This document shows positions 15,295-24,132 of a stretch of 62,963 bases of DNA, in pieces. Every line of letters starts with the position of its first letter. Positions within the stretch are counted from its first letter, which is position 1. The stretch covers positions 1 through 62,963 of the forward strand of contig NZ_JAGIQL010000018.1 of the NCBI RefSeq assembly GCF_017813245.1, given 5' to 3'. Both the position numbers and the translations under genes were made by a program. The notes under the pieces are model-generated. The model was not told the origin of the DNA, did not search any database, and saw only the letters and a list, made by a program, of their open reading frames with translations. Source of the stretch: Streptomyces montanisoli. Lineage in GTDB: Bacteria > Actinomycetota > Actinomycetes > Streptomycetales > Streptomycetaceae.

Positions 15295-18135
15295 TCAGGT
15301 TACCGAGGTGTACGCCACCACCCCGCGGCGTATCCCGTCGATCGCGCGGCGCGCGTTCCTCGCGACCGTGCTGCCGTCGGACGAGGGCGCCGCTGCGGCG
15401 ATCTGGCCCAGCACGTCGATGACCTGCTTGCACCAGCGCACGAAGTCGCCGGCGGGCATCTCCGCCTCGCGCAGCACCTCGTCGAGCCCGCGCCCCGACG
15501 CCCACGCGTACGCCGGCCAGGCGAAGCCGAGGTCGGGCTCGCGCTGGCCGACGCCCTCCGCCTGGTTGATCTTGAAGTCCTCCTCCAGCGCGTCGAGGCG
15601 GCCCCAGATGCGCACCATCTCGCCGAGCGCCGCCTTGGCCGGGCCCGACGGCGTCTTCGGCACGACCGCTTCGTCGCTCTGGCGCGACTCGAAGACCAGC
15701 GCCGAGACGCACGCCGCGAGCTCCGCGGGGCCGAGGCCCTCCCACACGCCGTCGCGCAGGCACTCGCTCGCCAGCAGGTCGAGCTCGCCGTACAGCCGGG
15801 CGAGCCGCCGCCCGTGCTCGGTGACCTCGTCGCCCCGCAGGTAGTCGAGTTCCGTGAGGAGCGCCACGATGCGGTCGAACGTACGCGCGATGGTGTTCGT
15901 GCGGCCCTCGATGCGCCGCTCGAGCTGGCGCGTGTCGCGCGTCAGGCGGTGGTAGCGCTCCGCCCACCGCGCATGGTCCTCGCGCTCGTCGCACCCGTGG
16001 CACGGGTGGGCGCGCAGCGCGGTGCGCAGCCGGATGATCTCCCGGTCGTCCGCCGCCGCGGCACGCTGCTTGCGGTGGCGTTCCGGCACGATGTGCCCCG
16101 CCTTGGTGCGCAGCGCGGACGCCAGGTCGCGGCGCGACTGCGGGGAGCGCGCGTTGAACGACTTGGGGATGCGCATCCGCTCGAGCGGCTCGACCGGCAC
16201 CGGGAAGTCGATCGACGCCAGCCGCTTGACCTGCCGCTCCACCGTCAGCACCAGGGGCCTGGGGCCCTCGTGGTACTCGACGCCCGCATGGCCGCGGTGC
16301 CCGTTCGCCCGGCCCGCGGGCACGCCGGGGTCGAGGACCAGCGCGAGACCGGCGAACTTTCCCGTCGGCACGTGGATCACGTCACCGGGCCTGAGCTTCT
16401 CCAGCGAGGTGGCCGCGGCCGCCCTGCGCTGCGCCGCGCCCTGCTTGGCCAGCTCGTTCTCGCGGTCCTTCAGCTCGCGGCGCATGCGCGCGTACTCCTC
16501 GAAGTCCCCGAGGTGGCACGTCATGCCCTCGCGGTAACCGGCGAGTCCCTCCTCGTTGCGCTGGACCTGCCGGGAGATGCCGACGACCGACCGGTCGGCC
16601 TGGAACTGCGCGAACGACGTCTCCAGCAGCTCGCGCGAGCGGTGCCGGCCGAACTGGTGGACCAGATTGACCGCCATGTTGTAGGAGGGGCGGAAGCTGG
16701 AGCGCAGCGGATAGGTGCGGGTGCCGGCGAGGCCCGCGAGCGCCCCCGGGTCCATGCCGCGCTGCCACAGCACCACCGCGTGGCCCTCGACATCGATGCC
16801 ACGGCGCCCCGCGCGCCCCGTGAGCTGCGTGTACTCGCCCGGCGTGATGTCCGCGTGCTGCTCGCCGTTCCACTTGACGAGCTTCTCAAGGATCACCGTA
16901 CGGGCCGGCATGTTGATGCCGAGCGCCAGCGTCTCCGTCGCGAACACGGCCTTGACGAGCCCGCGCACGAAGAGCTCCTCGACGACCTCCTTGAACGTCG
17001 GCAGCATGCCCGCGTGGTGGGCGGCGATGCCGCGCTCCAGGCCTTCGAGCCACTCGTAGTAGCCGAGGACGTGCAGGTCCTCGGACGGGATCGAGGACGT
17101 GCGCTCCTCGACGATCTCCCGGACCGTCGTGCGCGCCTCCTCGTCGTTGAGCCGCAGGCCCGCGTACAGGCACTGCTGCACGGCCGCCTCGCAGCCGGCC
17201 CTGCTGAAGATGAACGTGATCGCGGGGAGCAGGCCCTCCGCGTCGAGGCGCTCGATGACGTCGGGCCGCGACGGCGTCCAGACGCGGGTGCGCCGCCTGC
17301 GCTCCCGCTCGCGGTCGGCCTCGCGGACCATCTTCCCGCGGCGCCGCTCGCGCGGGTTGTACGTGCGCTGGTTCTCCATCCTGGCCATGCGGACCAGGTC
17401 GGGGTTGACCTCGCGCTTGCCCTGCCCGCGGCCGCCGTGGTCGGTCTCCTCCTCGAAGAGGTCGTACATGCGGCGCCCGGCGAGCACGTGCTGCCACAGC
17501 GGGACGGGGCGGTGCTCGGAGACGATGACGGCCGTGTCGCCGCGTACGGTGTCCAGCCAGTCGCCGAACTCCTCGGCGTTGGACACGGTCGCCGACAGAG
17601 ACACCAGCGTGACCGACTCGGGGAGGTGGATGATCACCTCTTCCCACACGGCGCCCCTGAACCGGTCGGAGAGGTAGTGCACCTCGTCCATCACGACGTA
17701 GCCGAGGCCGCCGAGCGCCTGGGAGCCCGCGTAGAGCATGTTGCGCAGGACCTCGGTGGTCATGACGACCACCGGCGCGTCGGCGTTCACGCTGTTGTCA
17801 CCGGTGAGCAGGCCCACCTTCTCGGGGCCGTAGCGGCTCGCGAGGTCGGCGTACTTCTGGTTGGACAGCGCCTTGATCGGCGTGGTGTAGAAGCACTTGC
17901 GGCCCTCCTTGAGGGCCAGGTGCACGGCGAACTCGCCGACGATCGTCTTGCCTGATCCGGTGGGCGCGGCGACCAGCACGCCCTTCCCTGCCTCCAGTGC
18001 CTGGCACGCCTCGATCTGGAAGGGGTCGAGGCCGAACTCGTACATCTCACGGAACGGGGCGAGCGCGGTGGCCTGCACGGCGGCGCGGATGCGGGCGGCG
18101 GCGTAGCGCTCGGCGGGAGAAAGGTCCTCTGTCAT
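15295..18135 (-). CDS. helY: Ski2-like DEVH-box RNA helicase (HelY type)
   Basis: The 946-residue superfamily 2 helicase has a Q-motif region DPFQIEACQALEAG, Walker A APTGSGKT, TTPIKALSNQK, a DEVH box (VVMDEVHYLSDRF), the SAT motif LVSLSATVSN, and in the second RecA domain LALGINMPAR and QLTGRAGRRG. Long accessory and C-terminal regions make it like mycobacterial HelY and eukaryotic Ski2/Mtr4. It probably remodels structured RNA. I chose the ATG at 18135 (MTEDLSPAERYAAAR), the start usual in relatives; a GTG at 18144 is an alternative. Upstream are tatC and tatA on the same strand, separated by a hairpin. Confidence 0.9.
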   Translation of the reverse strand: MTEDLSPAERYAAARIRAAVQATALAPFREMYEFGLDPFQIEACQALEAGKGVLVAAPTGSGKTIVGEFAVHLALKEGRKCFYTTPIKALSNQKYADLASRYGPEKVGLLTGDNSVNADAPVVVMTTEVLRNMLYAGSQALGGLGYVVMDEVHYLSDRFRGAVWEEVIIHLPESVTLVSLSATVSNAEEFGDWLDTVRGDTAVIVSEHRPVPLWQHVLAGRRMYDLFEEETDHGGRGQGKREVNPDLVRMARMENQRTYNPRERRRGKMVREADRERERRRRTRVWTPSRPDVIERLDAEGLLPAITFIFSRAGCEAAVQQCLYAGLRLNDEEARTTVREIVEERTSSIPSEDLHVLGYYEWLEGLERGIAAHHAGMLPTFKEVVEELFVRGLVKAVFATETLALGINMPARTVILEKLVKWNGEQHADITPGEYTQLTGRAGRRGIDVEGHAVVLWQRGMDPGALAGLAGTRTYPLRSSFRPSYNMAVNLVHQFGRHRSRELLETSFAQFQADRSVVGISRQVQRNEEGLAGYREGMTCHLGDFEEYARMRRELKDRENELAKQGAAQRRAAAATSLEKLRPGDVIHVPTGKFAGLALVLDPGVPAGRANGHRGHAGVEYHEGPRPLVLTVERQVKRLASIDFPVPVEPLERMRIPKSFNARSPQSRRDLASALRTKAGHIVPERHRKQRAAAADDREIIRLRTALRAHPCHGCDEREDHARWAERYHRLTRDTRQLERRIEGRTNTIARTFDRIVALLTELDYLRGDEVTEHGRRLARLYGELDLLASECLRDGVWEGLGPAELAACVSALVFESRQSDEAVVPKTPSGPAKAALGEMVRIWGRLDALEEDFKINQAEGVGQREPDLGFAWPAYAWASGRGLDEVLREAEMPAGDFVRWCKQVIDVLGQIAAAAPSSDGSTVARNARRAIDGIRRGVVAYTSVT

Positions 18136-18223
18136 CTCGCTCACGAGCCTACCCGCCGCCTCCGACACTCACCTCGGACTTTCGTACCGCTCGCGGCGGC
18201 GTCCCGGGCGCGCCGTGACGCGC

Positions 18224-18252
18224 GCGAGGCCGGAGCCGCAAGGGCCCCGGCC
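18224..18252. terminator. hairpin after tatC
   Basis: GAGGCCGG (18224-18231) pairs with CCGGCCTC (18245-18252), 30 bp beyond the tatC stop on the minus strand and upstream of the helicase start. It is a probable terminator of the tatAC transcript. Confidence 0.55.
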
Positions 18253-18281
18253 TCGGGAAACGCGTGGCGCCGCGTGGTGCG

Positions 18282-19232
18282 TCAGGTGACGTCGTCGTAG
18301 CCGTTGACCCGGTGGGTGCCGGCCGCGTCGGCCTGTTCGGGCAGCGCGGGCGTGGTGATCGGCGGGGCGGTGTCCACGTCCTCGGGGTCCAGGTCGAGGG
18401 CGGAGGCCTCGTCGTCGGCCGGTCCCGCCTCCTCGATGCGGCGCTTGCGCCGGTCGTTCGTCAGGGCGACGAAGCAGGCGGCGAAGTACAGGACCCAGAT
18501 CGGGCCGGCGAGGACCAGCATGGACAGCGGGTCGGTGCTGGGCGTGGCCACGGCGGCGAACACCGTGATGCCCATGATCATGATCCGCCACCAGCCGATC
18601 ATGCGCTTGCCGGAGAGGATGCCGACGAAGTTGAGCATGACGAGCAGCAGCGGCATCTCGAAGGAGAGGCCGAAGACGACGACCATGCGCGTCACGAGAT
18701 CCAGCAGCTCGTCCAGCGGCAGCAGGTTGGCGACGTGGTCCGGCGTGAAGCCGAGGAGCACCTTCGCGGTGGTCGGCAGCACCTCGTAGGCGAAGAGGGC
18801 GCCGAGGAAGAAGAGCGGCACGCCCGTGCCGACGAAGGCGAGGGCGTACTTCTTCTCGTGCCGGTGCAGGCCCGGCGCGACGAACGCCCAGAGCTGGTAC
18901 AGCCAGACCGGTGACGCACACACGACACCCGCCATCAGGGACACCTTCAGCGCCAGGGAGAACGGCGCGATCAGGCCGTCCATCGTGACGTTGGCGCACG
19001 CCTCACCCTTGGTGCGGGCCAGCGAGGTGAAGTCGCCCTTGCAGCCGACGGACCCGAGGATGGGGTCCGTGAAGAAGTTGATGATGTCGTTGTAGAAATA
19101 CGCGGCGACGCACGCGACGACGATGATGGCCAGGAGGCCCTTCGCCAACCTGTTGCGCAGCTCACGCAGGTGCTCCACGAGGGGCATGCGCCCCTCGTCA
19201 TCCCGCGCTTGCGTACGGGCGGACTTGGCCAA
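18282..19232 (-). CDS. tatC: Sec-independent protein translocase TatC
   Basis: The 316-residue membrane protein is the twin-arginine signal receptor of the Tat export complex. The N-terminal MPLVEHLRELRNRL motif and six membrane helices are present, with an extended extracytoplasmic loop after helix 1 containing two Cys residues (GCKGDF and GEACAN). The cytoplasmic tail is long and acidic (DPEDVDTAPP). The start appears to be a TTG at 19232 preceded by GGGGAAG, an uncommon start codon that could lower expression; the next in-frame ATG would remove the N-terminal 15 residues. It follows tatA with a short gap. Confidence 0.95.
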   Translation of the reverse strand: MAKSARTQARDDEGRMPLVEHLRELRNRLAKGLLAIIVVACVAAYFYNDIINFFTDPILGSVGCKGDFTSLARTKGEACANVTMDGLIAPFSLALKVSLMAGVVCASPVWLYQLWAFVAPGLHRHEKKYALAFVGTGVPLFFLGALFAYEVLPTTAKVLLGFTPDHVANLLPLDELLDLVTRMVVVFGLSFEMPLLLVMLNFVGILSGKRMIGWWRIMIMGITVFAAVATPSTDPLSMLVLAGPIWVLYFAACFVALTNDRRKRRIEEAGPADDEASALDLDPEDVDTAPPITTPALPEQADAAGTHRVNGYDDVT

Positions 19233-19300
19233 CCCACTTCCCCATCTCGTGCGGCGGACTCACGCGTGAGGCGCGGCCGCTCCGGCCCTGGTGTACGCGG

Positions 19301-19579
19301 TCAGCGCTGCGTGCTCTCCGACGGCTCGGTGACCGGGCGGGCGGTGGTGGTGTCGCCGGGGGCGGCCTTGATGGTCCGCTGGACGTCCTGGACGTCGTTG
19401 GGCGGGTCGGCCGGGGCGGTCTTGCCCTGGTCGGACTTCATCGCCTTGGCCTCGCTCTTGAGGATGCGGGCCGACTTGCCGAGGGAGCGCGCCATGTCCG
19501 GGAGCTTCTTCGCACCGAACAGCAGGACGATCACGACGAGGATGAGAATGATCTCGGGGGCGCCGAGCCTTCCGAACAT
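19301..19579 (-). CDS. tatA: Sec-independent protein translocase TatA
   Basis: The 92-residue protein has the TatA layout: a short N-terminus MFGRLGAPEIILI, one membrane helix, the FGAKKLPDMARSLGKS hinge and amphipathic helix, and a charged, disordered tail. It polymerises with TatC to move folded twin-arginine proteins across the cell membrane. It is encoded just before tatC on the same strand, about 70 bp apart. Confidence 0.95.
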   Translation of the reverse strand: MFGRLGAPEIILILVVIVLLFGAKKLPDMARSLGKSARILKSEAKAMKSDQGKTAPADPPNDVQDVQRTIKAAPGDTTTARPVTEPSESTQR

Positions 19580-19802
19580 AACTGGTTACCTTCTCACCGA
19601 GGCGGCATGGGGGCCTGCGTCACACCGGACAGACGGGTGCCCGACCAGTGTCCTACGCAAGGATCGTAACGCCCAGGGGTGAATCCCAGGCAATCCCTGT
19701 GCGGATTTCCACGCGCGGCCCATGCCTCGCTCGCTGGGCCACGACGGCCAGCGTACCTGCCGAACGTGCGTTGCAGGAGGGGGCGTAGCCGACATACCCC
19801 GT

Positions 19803-20000
19803 CTACCGCAGTGCCTCCCCCGACGCGGCGAGCCGGCCGGCGGCGCGCTCCAGGTCCTCGGCGGCCCGGGTGACGCGCTCACTCGTTCGGGCCACCTGGT
19901 CGCCGAGGCGCCGCACTTCGAGGAAGACGCGGACGGCGAGGACGCCGAGTACGGCGATCCCGCAGAACCCGAGGGCGACGGCGAGCATGGGCCAGAGCAT
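19803..20000 (-). CDS. small single-pass membrane protein, function unknown
   Basis: The 65-residue protein starts MLWPMLAVALGFCGIAVLGV, one hydrophobic helix, and continues as a basic/acidic amphipathic helix likely to form a coiled coil (VRRLGDQVARTSERVTRAAE). The layout recalls TatB-like or DUF948-like small proteins. It lies between the zinc-ribbon gene and tatA on the same strand; a job in the Tat system is only a guess from position. A GTG at about 19988 gives a slightly shorter alternative. Confidence 0.7.
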   Translation of the reverse strand: MLWPMLAVALGFCGIAVLGVLAVRVFLEVRRLGDQVARTSERVTRAAEDLERAAGRLAASGEALR

Positions 20001-20022
20001 GGGCAGAGCCTAGTGGATCCGC

Positions 20023-20343
20023 TCAGCCCTGCCCGCCAGGGCCGTCGGCGGTGTGCAGGCGCAGCGTCCTGACGCCGCCCTGCGTCAGCAGCTCCACGAT
20101 CCGCCGGCCCGCCGGCTTGCGTATGGACGCGTCGCACCGCGGGCAGCTGAACGAGTAGGTCGTGGTGCGCCTGCTGGCGCCGATCGCCAGCAGGAACGCG
20201 TCACCGGGAAGTTCGAAGCCGGCGCGGCACTCGGGGCAGGCGACCTTGAAGCGTATGGGGGCGACGGCCGTGAGCCCGTACTCCGGCTCCGAAGCGTCCT
20301 GAGAGGGTGCCGGCAGGTCGGAGGCTTCGGGCGTGGGGGGCAT
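20023..20343 (-). CDS. zinc-ribbon protein, function unknown
   Basis: The 106-residue protein has two CxxC knuckles, CPEC near residue 35 and CPRC near residue 68, separated by FELPGDAFLLAIGASRRTTTYSFS. The arrangement fits a four-cysteine zinc ribbon with basic residues around it. It follows pafC by 14 bp and is probably in the same transcript. I do not recognise a specific function. Confidence 0.75.
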   Translation of the reverse strand: MPPTPEASDLPAPSQDASEPEYGLTAVAPIRFKVACPECRAGFELPGDAFLLAIGASRRTTTYSFSCPRCDASIRKPAGRRIVELLTQGGVRTLRLHTADGPGGQG

Positions 20344-20356
20344 GTTCCAGGTCTCC

Positions 20357-21427
20357 TCAGGCTCGGCCGGCGGCGTCGGGTCCCGCGGACGTCTCGTGGG
20401 CGACGGTGGCGTCGGGTGCGCCGTGGGAGTGGGGCGCGTCGAAGGCGGCGGGTGCGTCGTAGGCGGCGGGTGCGTCGTAGGCGGCGAGCGCGTCGCGGGC
20501 CGCCCGCCGTGCGCTGTCCGCGAGGTCGGGCGGGGAGACGATGCGCCCTTCGCCGCCGAGCCGCAGCGCGAGGCGGCGCAGCGAAGCGGGCGCGGGGGTG
20601 CGCAGCGTGATGCGCAGGCCTCCGTCGGGGAGTTCCTCCGCGCTGTCGTGGGGGTAGTACTCGGCGACCCAGCGGCCGCCAGGACCCACCTCGACCACCA
20701 CCTCGGGGTCGTCGGCGGACGGCTGGACGAGTCCCTCCGACAGGTCTCGCGGTTCGATCTCGGGCGGCGCCGACACGGCGTCGAGCAGCTTGATCTCGGC
20801 GACCCGGTCGAGCCGGAAGGTGCGGCGCGCCTCGGAGAGGCGGCACCACGCCTCCATGTAGGTGTGGCCGACGGCGAACAGCCGGATCGGGTCGACCTCG
20901 CGCTCCGTCAGCTCGTCGCGCGCAGGCGAGTAGTAGCGCAGCCACAGCCTGCGGCGTTCCGAGATGGCGCGGTCGACGTCGGCGAAGACGCCGCCCTCGG
21001 ACTCGAACGTCACGGAGAGCCGTGAGCTCGCGCCCGCGGCCTCGCCCGCCGCGGCCTCCAGCTTGGCGGTGGCACGCAGCAGCGCCTGCTTGTCGCCCTC
21101 CCGCAGCCCCGGCAGGGTCGCGACGGCCCGTGCGGCAACGAGCAGCGCGGTGGCCTCGTCGGCGGCGAGGCGCAGCGGCTCGGCCACGTCGTCCGCGTTG
21201 TGCCACCAGATGCGGTCGCCGTCGGTGTCGATGTCGAGGAGGTCGCCGCCGCGGAAGCTGGTGCCGCACATGGGCAGGACGTCCAGGTCGGAGATGAGCT
21301 CGTCCTCACTGATGCCGAAGGCCCTGGCGACGTCGGAGACCCGGGCGCCCGGCCGCTCGCGCAGGTAGGTGACGAGCGACAGCATCCTCCTGGTCCTGTC
21401 GATGGCGTTCGCATTGGTGGTGGCCAT
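20357..21427 (-). CDS. pafC: PafC, WYL-domain transcriptional regulator
   Basis: The 356-residue protein has an N-terminal winged helix (SLVTYLRERPGARVSDVARA), a central WYL domain (RRRLWLRYYSPARDELTEREVDP) and a C-terminal WCX extension. In mycobacteria PafB and PafC act together in the RecA/LexA-independent DNA-damage response, although their genes sit beside the proteasome genes. The last residues contain a short repeat, AYDAP-AAYDAP-AAFDAP, from slippage-prone DNA. The ATG at 21427 lies 14 bp after pafB's stop, so the pair is cotranscribed. Confidence 0.93.
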   Translation of the reverse strand: MATTNANAIDRTRRMLSLVTYLRERPGARVSDVARAFGISEDELISDLDVLPMCGTSFRGGDLLDIDTDGDRIWWHNADDVAEPLRLAADEATALLVAARAVATLPGLREGDKQALLRATAKLEAAAGEAAGASSRLSVTFESEGGVFADVDRAISERRRLWLRYYSPARDELTEREVDPIRLFAVGHTYMEAWCRLSEARRTFRLDRVAEIKLLDAVSAPPEIEPRDLSEGLVQPSADDPEVVVEVGPGGRWVAEYYPHDSAEELPDGGLRITLRTPAPASLRRLALRLGGEGRIVSPPDLADSARRAARDALAAYDAPAAYDAPAAFDAPHSHGAPDATVAHETSAGPDAAGRA

Positions 21428-21441
21428 GTGAACCCGCCCCT

Positions 21442-22398
21442 TCAGCCCTTGGCCACGGCGCGCAGCCGGTCCACGACGTCGGCCCGCAGGTCCGCGGGCT
21501 CCTGCACGACCACGTCGGGGCCGAACTCGACGAGCCACGCGTCGAGTCCGTGCCCGTACGGGATCTCCAGCTCGTCCCAGCCGTCGCCGAGGGCGCGCGA
21601 GGTGAGCGCCTTGGCACGCAGCGGGTAGCCGCAGCCGGCGCGCAGCCGGATCAGCGCCGACCTGGTCGCGGTCTCCCCCGCCCAGGCCTCCACCGTCTCG
21701 CGGACCGTCGAGGCGTCGGGCACGGGCGCGGTGAACGAGCCGGCCCTGGAGCGGACCCTGCCGCTGATCCGGGAGAGCCGGAACACCCGCTCGGCGCCGC
21801 GGTCGCGGTCGAACCCGGCCAGGTACCAGTGGCCGCGCCAGCACTCCAGCGTCCACGGCTCGACCTGGCGCTGCTCGGTGTGGGCCGCGCTGGACTTGCG
21901 GTAGTCGAAGACGACGGGGCGCCGGTCGCGGCAGGCGAGCATCAGCGGCTCGAACGCGGCCTCGTGGGCGGGGATGCGGGGTTCGAGCGCGCTGTGCTGC
22001 GCCTCGTACGCGTCCTCGGCCTCCGGCATGCCGGCCGCGCGCAGCTTCTGCAGGGCGCCGCTCGCCGCGCCCGCGAGGCGCGCCTGCTGCCAGACGCGGG
22101 CGGCGACGCCGAGCGCGGCCGCCTCCTCGGCGTCCAGGGTGATGGCGGGCAGCCGGTTGCTGTCCCTGCGGGCGACGTAGCCGGTGTCGCCGTCGACCGC
22201 CTCGACCGTGTCGATGACGAGGCCGAGTTCGCGCAGGTCGTCCTTGTCCCGCTCGAACATGCGGTTGAAGCCGTCGTCGGTTCCCGCTTCCAGGTATGCC
22301 TCGATGGAGCCGCGCAACTCGCGTTTGCTGAGGGGGCGCCGGGCCCCGAGCAGACACAGCGCCAGGTTCATCAGCCGCTCCGCCTTGGCAATGGCCAT
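21442..22398 (-). CDS. pafB: PafB, WYL-domain transcriptional regulator
   Basis: The 318-residue partner of PafC has an N-terminal HTH (LMNLALCLLGARRPLSKREL), the RMFERDKDDLRELG segment typical of the PafB/YafY family, and a WYL domain around RRPVVFDYRKSSAAHTEQR followed by the effector-sensing C-terminal part. The ATG at 22398 follows GAAAGGGCG. It heads a pafB-pafC-zinc-ribbon run on the minus strand, with a terminator-like hairpin before it. Confidence 0.93.
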   Translation of the reverse strand: MAIAKAERLMNLALCLLGARRPLSKRELRGSIEAYLEAGTDDGFNRMFERDKDDLRELGLVIDTVEAVDGDTGYVARRDSNRLPAITLDAEEAAALGVAARVWQQARLAGAASGALQKLRAAGMPEAEDAYEAQHSALEPRIPAHEAAFEPLMLACRDRRPVVFDYRKSSAAHTEQRQVEPWTLECWRGHWYLAGFDRDRGAERVFRLSRISGRVRSRAGSFTAPVPDASTVRETVEAWAGETATRSALIRLRAGCGYPLRAKALTSRALGDGWDELEIPYGHGLDAWLVEFGPDVVVQEPADLRADVVDRLRAVAKG

Positions 22399-22462
22399 CG
22401 ACGCCCTTTCGTGTGGTCCTGTGCCGGTCGACGGTACCGCCCCCGGGTCCGCGGGGAAAAGC

Positions 22463-22494
22463 CGAGGGCCCGCGCCGACCGGCACGGGCCCTCG
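22463..22494. terminator. hairpin between FKBP gene and pafB
   Basis: CGAGGGCCCG (22463-22472) and CGGGCCCTCG (22485-22494) form a perfect 10-bp stem with a 12-base loop, 16 bp past the FKBP stop on the minus strand. Confidence 0.7.
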
Positions 22495-22509
22495 GGTGAA
22501 CGCAAATGA

Positions 22510-22881
22510 TCAGACGGCGACCAGATCGCACACGAAGATCAGCGTCTCGCCGGGGCCGATGCTGCGCCCGGCGCCCTGGTCGCCGTAGGCGAGGTGGGCC
22601 GGGATGATGAGCTGGCGGCGTCCGCCGACCTTCATGCCCTGCACGCCCTTGTCCCAGCCGGCGATGACCTGGCCGATGCCGAGCTTGAACTGGAGCGGCT
22701 GGCCGCGGTTCCAGGAGGAGTCGAACTCCTCGCCGCTGGAGAACGCCACACCCACGTAGTGGACGGAGACCATGTCACCGGCCTTGGCCGTGGCGCCGTC
22801 CCCCTCCCAGAGGTCCTTGATCTCCAGGTCGGCGGGCGGTTCGCCGCCGGGGAAGTCGACCTCGGGCTTCTCGTTCTTCAC
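22510..22881 (-). CDS. FKBP-type peptidyl-prolyl isomerase, cytosolic
   Basis: The 123-residue protein is a single FKBP domain, with the active-site strands DMVSVHYVGVAFSSGEEFDSS, GQVIAGWDKGVQGMKVGGRR and IPAHLAYGDQGAG. It speeds cis-trans isomerisation of proline bonds. There is no signal peptide, so it is intracellular. The GTG at 22881 has GAGGAG 8 bases upstream. It follows a secreted two-domain FKBP on the same strand. Confidence 0.93.
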   Translation of the reverse strand: MKNEKPEVDFPGGEPPADLEIKDLWEGDGATAKAGDMVSVHYVGVAFSSGEEFDSSWNRGQPLQFKLGIGQVIAGWDKGVQGMKVGGRRQLIIPAHLAYGDQGAGRSIGPGETLIFVCDLVAV

Positions 22882-22970
22882 TGAACTGCTCCTCGCACGG
22901 TGTACTCGGTACTCGGTACTCGATGGGTCTGCTGAACCGGCCAAGTCTTACAGGCCGGTGCGTCGCCGTC

Positions 22971-23984
22971 CTACTTCGCCCCGAGGATGTCCACCACGAA
23001 GACGAGGGTCGAGTTCTTCGGCAGGTCCGGACTCGGCGACTGGCTGCCGTAGCCGAGGCTCGGCGGGATCACCAGCAGCAGGCGGCTGCCGACCTTCTGG
23101 CCCACGATGCCCTGGTCCCAGCCCTTGACGACCGCGCCGGTGCCGATGCTGGTGGCCAGCGGGACGCCGGTGTTCCACGAGCTGTCGAACAGCTTGGCGT
23201 CGGACTTGCCCTCGTTGGGCTTCCACGCCGTGCCGCTGTACTGGATGTAGACGGTCTGGCCCTTCTTGACCGTGGCGCCCTTGCCCGGGATCAGCACCTT
23301 GTCGACGAGGTCCTTCGGCGGGTCGGCCTTCGGCACGGAGATGGTCGCCGGCGCCGCCTTGTCGGCGTTGACCTGCGGCAGCGACTTCGGGATGGACGCC
23401 TGCGACCCGGACACCTTGCTCGGCAGGGTCTTCTTGACGTCGAGCACGAAGACGAGGGTGTCGGTGCCCTTCACGCCGAGCTGCTGGTTGCCCTGGCTGC
23501 CGAAGGCCGCGGACGGCGGTGCCACCACCAGGACGCGGCTGCCGACCTTCTGGCCCACGACGCTCTGCGAGAACGCGGGGATGATGCTCTTCGAGCCCGC
23601 GGGCACGAGCTGCGGCGCCGCGCCCTTGTCGTAGGAGCTGCCGAGTTCCTTGCCGCCCCACACCTTCACGGTGAAGTCGGCCATCACCAGCTGGTTCTTC
23701 TTGATCGCCGGGCCGGAGCCCTGGGAGAGGGTGTGGACGACGAACTTGCCGGTCGGCTTGGACGACTTCGGGACGCTGATATCGGCCTTCTTGCCGGCCG
23801 ATCCCGTCACGGTGGGCATCGGGCTGTCGGAGGAGACCGGCTTGGGCGGTGCGGGTGCGGACGCGCTCGGGCTGGGCGCAGCCGACGACGCCGCATCGTC
23901 CTTCTTCTTGGAGTTGTCGCCGCTGCAGGCAGCGGTCAGCACCAAGGCCGGCACGATGAGCAGGGCTGCAAGACTGCGTCGCAC
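22971..23984 (-). CDS. FKBP-type peptidyl-prolyl isomerase lipoprotein, two domains
   Basis: The 337-residue protein begins with a lipoprotein signal peptide; the lipobox LTAAC puts the lipidated Cys at residue 20. A Ser/Ala/Pro linker leads to two FKBP domains, one around residues 80-180 (IIPAFSQSVVGQKVGSRVLVV) and a better conserved one around 235-337 (VVKGWDQGIVGQKVGSRLLLV and IPPSLGYG). It probably helps proteins fold on the outer face of the membrane. The GTG at 23984 follows GAGGA. It may be cotranscribed with the cytosolic FKBP gene. Confidence 0.93.
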   Translation of the reverse strand: MRRSLAALLIVPALVLTAACSGDNSKKKDDAASSAAPSPSASAPAPPKPVSSDSPMPTVTGSAGKKADISVPKSSKPTGKFVVHTLSQGSGPAIKKNQLVMADFTVKVWGGKELGSSYDKGAAPQLVPAGSKSIIPAFSQSVVGQKVGSRVLVVAPPSAAFGSQGNQQLGVKGTDTLVFVLDVKKTLPSKVSGSQASIPKSLPQVNADKAAPATISVPKADPPKDLVDKVLIPGKGATVKKGQTVYIQYSGTAWKPNEGKSDAKLFDSSWNTGVPLATSIGTGAVVKGWDQGIVGQKVGSRLLLVIPPSLGYGSQSPSPDLPKNSTLVFVVDILGAK

Positions 23985-24070
23985 AGTGTGTCCTCGTGGG
24001 GGTAGGTGGTTGTCTTCCGGTGGCGGCCCACTCTACGACTCTTCCCTCATCTGTCATTCCCGCATCAGAC

Positions 24071-24106
24071 GCGTGGGCCCCGTACGCACTCGTACGGGGC
24101 CCACGC
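24071..24106. terminator. strong terminator after pafA
   Basis: GCGTGGGCCCCGTACG (24071-24086) and CGTACGGGGCCCACGC (24091-24106) form a perfect 16-bp stem with a CACT tetraloop, about 30 bp beyond the pafA stop on the minus strand. Confidence 0.85.
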
Positions 24107-24132
24107 GGGCGGGGCGACGACAGCGAGCGCCG

